Shown here piece by piece: positions 57,170-64,000 of a stretch of DNA of 64,000 nt. The notes under the pieces are model-generated. The model saw only the letters and a program-made list of their open reading frames with translations. It was not told where the DNA came from and searched no databases. Made by a program: the position numbers and the translations under genes. The DNA lies in assembly GCA_030562195.1 (NCBI GenBank), contig CM060199.1, forward strand, positions 24,448,338-24,512,337. Direction: 5' to 3'. How positions within the stretch are numbered: the first letter of the stretch is position 1; every line of letters starts with the position of its first letter. The stretch comes from Nipponacmea schrenckii. Lineage: Eukaryota; Mollusca; Gastropoda; Lottiidae.

Positions 57170-58312
57170 TTCTAGGTACAATTCTAGGTCTGTCTGTCTG
57201 TACAATAGAGAGGGGGTTTCTTGATGGAATTTGATGAAACTAGGTGTGAGTCTTTATAATCACTCAAGGATTAACCCTATTAAAAATCAGACCAATCAGA
57301 AAAAAAATATTTCAATGCGTTAATGCCCTTGTTCTTGAATTCTTTGGGGACACAATAGAGGGGAAAATTGATGGATTTTTATACGCCCACATGAAATGGG
57401 GGGGGGGGCGTATATTGTTGTCACCATGTCTGTCCGTCCGTTGGTCCGTCCTTTTATCCGTCCACAATTGCTCATAAACAAATGAAACTTGGCTTGAGTA
57501 TTTGTTATCACCCTAGGAAGGACCCTATTGAAATTCAAATAAATCGAAATATATTTAGTATCAGTAATTGCCCTAGTTTTTGAAAACATGTTCGATTTTT
57601 GGTTTGTAAACACTCTATGAAGCACAATTCTTGACCGATTGTAACAACACTTGCTGAAATTGTTTAACACCACCCAAGGATGATCCCTATTGAAAATCAA
57701 AAAATAATATAAATTATTGCCCTTGTTCTTTAAAATGCGTTCTATTTTTGCCTCGTAAACACTCTACAAGTCACAATTCCTGAAAATCAGATGAATAAAT
57801 CGAAAAAAATTTTAATATTAGTTATTGGCCTTTTTTTTGAAAACTCATCAAAATTTAAGTTTGTAAACCCTTTAGAAGGCCTTATGCTTTACAGATTTTG
57901 ACAAAACTTGCTGAAATTGTGAGTTATCACCTAAGGATGAACCCTGTTGAAAATGAGTAATATCACAAAATATTTAATATGAATTATTGCCCATGTTCTT
58001 TTAAATCACGCTTGGATTTTTGCGCGTTAAAACTTTCTAAGGCACAGTTCCATACAGATTTTGATGAATTTTGTTGAAATTGTTTGATATCATCTAAGAG
58101 TGAACCCTCTAAATAATCAAAAATACTGAGAATATTTAATGAGTTATTGCCTTGTTATTTGGTATAATTCTTGACAGATCTTGAAACTTATGAATATTGT
58201 ACATTTATCACCCTAGAAAAGAAGTATATGATTTAAGGTTGAATATTTCATTTTTTATTCATAATCAATGCTGCCAGTGGGCGTATATTACCTTGCCTGG
58301 CAAGCTATCTTG
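57170..58312 (+). mobile_element. Tandem-core element, type C units, left and right ends
   Basis: A partial unit is followed by a left end at 57376 (TTTTTATACGCCCACATG) with a G-run and GTCTGTCCGTCCG tract. About five type C units follow, then the right end at about 58267-58312 (TGCTGCCAGTGGGCGTATAT, CTTGCCTGGCAAG). This shows that type C units belong to the same end-family as types A and B. 56875-57169 is unassigned intron. Confidence 0.8.
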
Positions 58313-58930
58313 ATGAAACTTGGTGTGAGTGTTTGATATAACCCAACCAAGTTAATATGAGTTATTGTCCTTGTTCTTAAAAACACATCTGCCTTTGTTC
58401 TTGAAATTCTTTGCGGACATGATAGAGCTGGTTTCTGTGAAAACAGACACTTAGTAGGTATATTTAATATGAGTTTATATATGTCTTACTTCATCAATAC
58501 ATTACATACAAGTGTCATACATTCAACATGGCTGAGTGACGCTCGATACTGCACATGTCACATTTACATATATTCATGTTACTCATTAATATTCATATTT
58601 TAACATCTGGATGGATTTTGATGAAATTTGGTGTGAGTTTTTGTAATCACTCAAGGATAAACCCAATTGAAAATCAAACTAATCAAAAATTATTTACTAT
58701 GAGTTATTGCCCTTGTTCTTAAATTCTTTGTAGACAAGATACAGTGCTAGTTTCTTGATAGATTTTGACGAAACTTGGTGTGAGTGTTTGTAATTACCCT
58801 GTATAAACCCTATTCAAAATCAGATCCATTGAAAAAATATTTTCTATAAGTTATTGCCCTTGTTCTTGAATTATTTGTGGACACAATAGAGAATTGGATT
58901 CAATCCAATAAAGAAAGAGTACAAAGAGCA
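58313..58930 (+). repeat. Further type C units
   Basis: Three diverged units without ends, interrupted by unassigned sequence at about 58440-58610. Confidence 0.65.
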
Positions 58931-59705
58931 TGTTAATAATTTGTAAAAAAATTAATAAGGTCACACTCTAGAAGATTCCAAAATTGTAAATTTTGCTGTT
59001 TTCGGGCAGCTATAAAACTTGGAGGTCAAATGTCAAAGAATCCACTAAAAGCCAATGTCAATGACCTTTGACCTACTGACAAAACTAGCTCTCTATTGTG
59101 TCCATAAAGAATTACAGAACAATGGCAATAACTAATAGAAAATATTTTTCAATTGGTCTGATTTTTTTTCATCCTTGGGTTATAACAAAAACTCACACCA
59201 AGTTTTTACAAGATCCGTTAAGAAACCAGCTCTCTATCGTGTCCCTAAAGAATCGCATTAATTTGTACTCGCATTTGAGTCTCTATACCCCATGCCGCAT
59301 TAATTTGTTGACACATTAATTTCTAGCCTTACAGTATTCTAATGGTCCTCCTTTTGCCTTTAAGTTTAGTTTACGTTGCTGAAACTTGAATATTGTGGAC
59401 TGTGTGGGTGTGTGGGTATAAAACACAATCAAAACTGTTAATGTGACATTTCAATTTATCAGTCATGTCAAGATTAACAAGAACTGAGAGGCAACAAGCA
59501 GGATAGAGTGAACAGGTCATTGCACAAGATATATTGGTTGCAACGTCGTTACAACACCAAGGATCGTTCAAGAGTAACCACACACTAACAAGATGGGTGC
59601 ATGATAAAAACTGGATGTTATTAAAGAATATATTATAAACATTAATGAATAGTATACATGATGAACCGACTGATTGTACATTTTTTTACGCCCACATGAA
59701 TATGG
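58931..59705. other. Unassigned stretch with reversed type C unit and left-end stub
   Basis: Bases about 59085-59245 read as a reversed type C unit (AACTAGCTCTCTATTGTGTC, then TCATCCTTGGGTTATAAC). A left-end stub, TTTTTTTACGCCCACATGAA, lies at 59683-59703 and is cut by the PLE terminal repeat. The remainder is unassigned. Confidence 0.5.
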
Positions 59706-59778
59706 GGTGATTCCAAAGAAAAAAAGCAGGCAGCAATAACCAATCACAGAAGACTTTCTGATGGGATCACCAATACCA

Positions 59779-60080
59779 CTAGTAGTACAGCGATTCATTT
59801 GATGTATACACAACTTGGTATGAGGAGCTTTGTGAACCTTTTTTCAATTTGATGTTATTCCTATGTTTGTTAAGTCTAATATTGAAGGGGGTTATTGTCT
59901 GTCCAACATACTGAAATTTACATAATTTACAAGTTAGACAATACATGACAAAATAACTCTCGCAATGTAAAGAGTCTTTGATATATAATGATTTTGAATG
60001 TCTATTTGTGATTTTGTTTGTAGCGTTCATTTTTTCACAAGCTTTACACTTAGGTTTATGACAAGGTACACATCCAATAC
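59779..60080 (-). pseudogene. PLE 3 GIY-YIG endonuclease, truncated
   Basis: CVPCHKPKCKACEKMN (Cys-rich linker), then SLHCESYFVMYCLTCKLCKF and QYVGQTITPFNIRLNKHRNN. The core matches the ORF at 14803-15291, but the frame runs into the terminal repeat after KLKKGSQSSSYQ, so the C-terminal catalytic Glu region is missing. Confidence 0.85.
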
Positions 60081-62340
60081 GTTAAGCACTATTTACATTT
60101 TCCACACAATGTTTGAGTTTGTTTTCACTTAATAAATTCCCCAAAGTCCTATTTCTACGTCCTGCCACAATGTTTTTCCTGTTCTTTAAAATTTCTGTCA
60201 TTCTGTAGCTTGTCTTTAAAATGTCGGTGTCTTTGGCCATCTTGTGGAGATTTGGTTGTCGTGGGTCATATGTATTTGTCCAAGGAATAATCTTCAGTTT
60301 CTTGTTATCTTGTTTTGTTTGTTGCTTGGGGAAAAGTAATTCAGATCGAGGTCTTTCTCTTGTTTTGTTGAACGCAGTTTCAATGAGTTGTTCCTTATAT
60401 CCTGAACTCTTAAGATGGTTAGCAAACTGTAGTAGTCGGTTGTTTTCCCATTCTATACGGCTACATATTCTTCTAATTCTAAGAGCACCACTAAAGGGTA
60501 TTGATCTAAAAGTATGTCTGGGATGGCAGATGCTAGGTGGTAGATAGTGGTGGCTAGCTGTTTCGTTAGTGAAGACTCTGTTTCTAATATGTTACCATCC
60601 TTAATAACTTTTACATCTAAAAAAAGTTCATCTGGATCAATTTCCATAGTAAATTTAATTTTGGGGTGAAGGTTATTAAGTTTATCTAAAAATTTATGTG
60701 AATCTTCTAATGATTTTGTTGACCTGGCCCAAATGTCATCTATAAATCTGCATGATATGTCTGGTTTTTCAGGTAAAGAATTCCAAAATTTATTCATCCA
60801 ATAGGTCATGTAGATATTGTAATGATTGAAGATGCTTTATAATTGATAATAAACTTTAATATGACAGCATGGTGACATAAACAATACACTAGAGTTATCT
60901 ACTCTTTACCTATATAGAAATAACAGATTAGTAATAGATTTAGGAGTATGTGAATAAATGTAGAGAACAGATATTGGCATACGTAACTGCAAAAGGTGTC
61001 CCCATTGATGTTCCAGAGATCTGTCTAAAGAAGTCCCCATTCAATTCGAATTCATTGTTGTGTAGAACAAAGTCTGCTACTTGTAGAATACAATCAGTTT
61101 CTTCAGTTTATCTAGGGCATCCTTCAAAGCATTAAGACTTTCAGAAATAATGATGTTTGGATAAAGGCTGATAACATCAAGGGTAAGTAGGTGACTATCC
61201 GTTGGTATTGAACTGTCATCGAGAGATTGAATTTTCTGTAGAAAATGAGTGGTGTCTTTAACAACTTCATGACAATAATCCTAGGCCGCATCTTTTAATT
61301 TCCAGTCTAGCCATTTAGAAGCTTTGTATTTAGGGGCCGTTGTCTGACTAGATATGGGTCTGCCTGGTGGAATTTCTGATGTGGTTTTAACTTTATGTAA
61401 AATGTAAAAGTGGGCTGGTTTGCTAACTGTTCTGTGGAGGATGGCTTCTTTCTCTTTATCGTTTATATTTAGAGGATTAATTAAATTTTTCAGTTGATTG
61501 TGAATCTCATTGGAAGTATCTTTCCCTACCTTTTCATACACTGATTCGTCTTGAAAATATTTTTCGCATTCTTTGATGTAATCTTCCCTATTCCAAATGA
61601 CTATGCCACCTCCTTTGTCTGCTTTTCCTATAACAATTTCTGGATCATTCCTTAATGTAGACAGTGATGATCTTTCTTCTGTTGTTAAATTATCATGTGT
61701 TCTCTTTTCTGTGTGACTCTTGACAGTTTGGTATTGGTTGAGACAAAAAAGCTCCAAAGCATCATCTTTGTCAGTTGGTGGTGATCGGTTAGCTCTCTCA
61801 CCTGGTCATATTTGGGAGGAACTGGGCAAAATGACAATCCTTTGCTGAGTAATTTAGATTCAGAATCTGAAAGTGTTCTAGAACTTATATTAAAGATGAA
61901 GGATTTTGTAGGCTGAACCAATTTAGCATTTCTTGCAGATTTCTTCTTCCTATCAAATCTTCTGGTTGTCTTTTTCTTTACAGTGTCAGGGAGTTGAATT
62001 TCTGCCGGCGTCAGTGATGTCAGTTTTCTGTTGTGGGTACATCTAATGGAATTCCTTATTTTATCACAACTCTTCTCTATAATATGCACATTGTGTTGAA
62101 AATCTTGGGGGTTAACGGCTATTTGAAGTGTTTCCAAACTGTGACCATAAGTCTTCTCAGTAATACGAATTTTGTTTCTAATAAGGGTTATTGTTTCACT
62201 GTTTAGATCCTTTGATTTATCTTAAAGTGAAGTCCATTTTCCACTTTCTGTTGTGTCACAAGGAGGTTTAACTTTCAACTGTAACCATTTAGAAATCAGA
62301 TTTCTTTCCTTGCATTTCAGTGAAAAATTGTAAATGTTCT
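60081..62340 (-). pseudogene. PLE 3 reverse transcriptase
   Basis: Minus-strand frames in order: NISSRTLSDSESKLLSKGLS (62137-61685), IGKADKGGGIVIWNREDYI and EIPPGRPISSQTTAPKYKAS (61757-61281), LLTLDVISLYPNI in broken frames near 61180, and the palm SCRFIDDIWARSTKSL (60809-60453, FIDD). PLE RT is related to telomerase RT. Stops and shifts occur between blocks. The order RT then GIY-YIG is that of canonical PLEs. Confidence 0.88.
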
Positions 62341-62533
62341 TTAAACCTCACTAACCTCATTGCTTCCTTTCCGACTGCATTTATTTCCTTCATCTTCTGG
62401 ATTTATGATCTATCAGGTGAAACACTTAATGATACAATACTGCTTTAATAAAATGTGGTGATTCCAAAGAGAAAAAGCAGGCAGCAATAACCAATCACAG
62501 AAGACTAGTAGTACAACGATTCATTTGATGTAT

Positions 62534-63770
62534 ATGCCTTGCTGAATACAATCAAGTCATCAATAAAAATAGCGCATATCTTAAGGTTAAGACAATCCTC
62601 CATGAGACGCTGATAGGTGGCTGGCGCGTTGGTCAAGCCAAATTTATATCTCAGGTGTGATTTCCACTGATTCTGACCTTGCGCTTTCCTGTCAGTTGAA
62701 AATTCTTGATATTTCCAGTTAGGCAGACATATTTTTGCTGGTAAGGAAAGTAGAGGATTTGTTAGCACACGCAACAATTCCCACCTTACCTAAGGACTTC
62801 TTTTCCTTGATCTCCATGCATCCAAAGGTAAGAGTCCAGGTATACGGCAAGTTGGCTTTGGATTAATAATCTTGTCCATGATGTGTTATATCGATTGAAA
62901 GTTGGCCTAAATACATTTGTTCCAATTAATACAGGAGTTGTCTTTCTGTATTGGGTATCTGGAACAACCAGAAACAAAACATTTATTTCGGGTACACCCA
63001 AACTTGGTATAGTCAGGAAAGCGTTAGAACACCAATTAAGGTAGATTGTGTCCTCCCACACTCTCTATCACCAAAATTTCACCAAGTGGATTGAGCAATT
63101 CTGTATAGAAAGACTCGCATATGGTTGATGCAGTTGATCCGGTGTCGAGTAATGCTGATGCAGTATTTCCATTGATGCAGACCACTGACGTATTACTGTG
63201 TCCAACAATCTTCCAAGGGACTGTCCCTCGTTAGAGGCAGTTACCCGTTTAACATATCCTTCTTACCAACTGGATTCCTACATCCTCTACCAATGTGCCC
63301 TTCCTGACCACGGAAACACGTTATCGATTGACTGTCTGTATTTGTAAACCCTGTATTTGTAAACCTATCTGTTGACTGCTTTGATGTAGTTGAGGTTTGA
63401 TGAGGTTGAGTATGATGTTAATATCCTAACCTTATCATGTTAACATCCTTCTGTAACGGTTGTACAGAAGTGGTTAAACTTGCTAGCATAGTTCTCATGT
63501 CCTCATCTGGTTGCATCATTCAAACTTGGCCTTTAGAGACTTCTTTTGATTTGGAAGATGGTTCAATGTAATTATCCCGCTTATTATCCCGCTTAATCCG
63601 TCTCACTTTTCTGAGGAGATTCTCAAAATCTTGAATGCAGGCGTATTTATGAGTCCTCAGTTTTGATTCGAAGGTACCCTCATCTAACTCACCTCTAACC
63701 TACCAACAGATCCTCCATGCGACAAGCCCACTTCGAAACTGATTCATTTTAGGGATCCCAGACTTCAGCT
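62534..63770 (-). pseudogene. Gypsy-type element 2: Gag end, protease, RT start
   Basis: From the right on the minus strand: Gag C-terminus (HKYACIQDFENLLRKVRRIK), one knuckle with a Cys lost (CFRGQEGHIGRGC), and an intact retropepsin site (SALLDTGSTASTICESFY, near 63130-63150). The flap region is INVLFLVVPDTQYRKT and PVLIGTNVF. RT pieces are KFGLTNAPATYQRLMEDCLN and AIFIDDLIVFSK. RT stops at the PLE terminal repeat, and no continuation is found on the far side of the PLE. It is a different Gypsy lineage from the one at 29-32 kb. Confidence 0.85.
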
Positions 63771-64000
63771 AATTAGCGGAATTCCGCTTTTTTTCTAGCT
63801 TAAGATTTTATTTTTATTCAATCTTATAAATCCCCTAAAATAATTCGCGGGAGGAAAAAAGATTGATCAATATTCAAAAAAGCTGGTTTTCCTTCCTATA
63901 TTTTGATCGCTGTTGAGTGTTTCCGGCGAAACTCCGCATCATTTTGTCCCTATTACTCAGTCTCGTTTTGTCCACACCAATTGCTTGGAAGTCGTGATGT
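63771..64000. other. Unassigned end of window
   Basis: No ORF or repeat recognised. It may hold more of the Gypsy Gag or leader. Confidence 0.4.

Larger units (their letters stand above)
59706..62533 (-). mobile_element. Penelope-like element 3 with direct terminal repeats
   Basis: GGTGATTCCAAAGA-AAAAAGC, AGGCAGCAATAACCAATCAC and GCGATTCATTTGATGTATA-type blocks occur in the same order at 59706-59815 and 62457-62533, so short terminal repeats flank the minus-strand PLE. The element separates a tandem-core stub on its left from a Gypsy fragment on its right. GGTGATTCCAAAGAGAA also occurs alone at 988-1003. Confidence 0.8.

Overview
This is an AT-rich, intron-dominated stretch of animal nuclear DNA. 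It most probably comes from a mollusc, likely a bivalve: it is full of about 160-bp tandem-core repeats with hairpin ends and GTCC/GTCT microsatellites resembling the bivalve 'pearl'/BIV160-type families. That placement is inference from repeat style, not from a species marker.

The only clear host gene is a phospholipase C-beta of the PLCB4/norpA type on the + strand. Five short internal exons (3771-3912, 17534-17618, 20455-20527, 51725-51828, 56772-56874) join in frame to give exactly 169 codons of the catalytic Y half. The gene starts before the window and continues after it. Everything else lies in its introns, the largest being 31 kb.

Layout. 1-3770: repeat debris and a 1.08-kb tandem dimer. 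Intron 3913-17533: a long-TIR element with 9-bp target duplication (5000-5817), a large composite tandem-core element (7053-9975), decayed Penelope-like (PLE) pieces (10.1-13.1 kb), and a compact PLE derivative (14507-15572) with a GIY-YIG nuclease ORF between inverted arms that carry hammerhead-ribozyme-like motifs. A TTAA-flanked element follows (16030-17105). Intron 17619-20454: a hAT-like MITE and repeat pieces.

Intron 20528-51724 is a nest of retroelements. It holds a second composite tandem-core element and a minus-strand LINE with an 18-bp minisatellite in its linker and a deleted RT core, bracketed by inverted arms. Next come a Gypsy element with a 357-bp in-frame duplication and a 3' LTR, a BEL/Pao element hit by Tigger and tandem-core insertions, and a minus-strand P-element/THAP9-like gene with an intact two-exon THAP finger but a broken transposase. 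A second BEL/Pao element hit by a hAT MITE ends the intron. Intron 51829-56771: a TIR element (family X) and tandem-core arrays. 56875-64000: more arrays, a minus-strand PLE and a minus-strand Gypsy fragment.

The genes do not form a pathway. The window records successive nested insertions, several datable by intact target duplications or by host-element reading frames that resume across the insertion. The candidates most worth checking are the GIY-YIG/hammerhead element, the PLCB4 exons, the minisatellite-bearing LINE, family X and the three microhomology-bounded tandem duplications.
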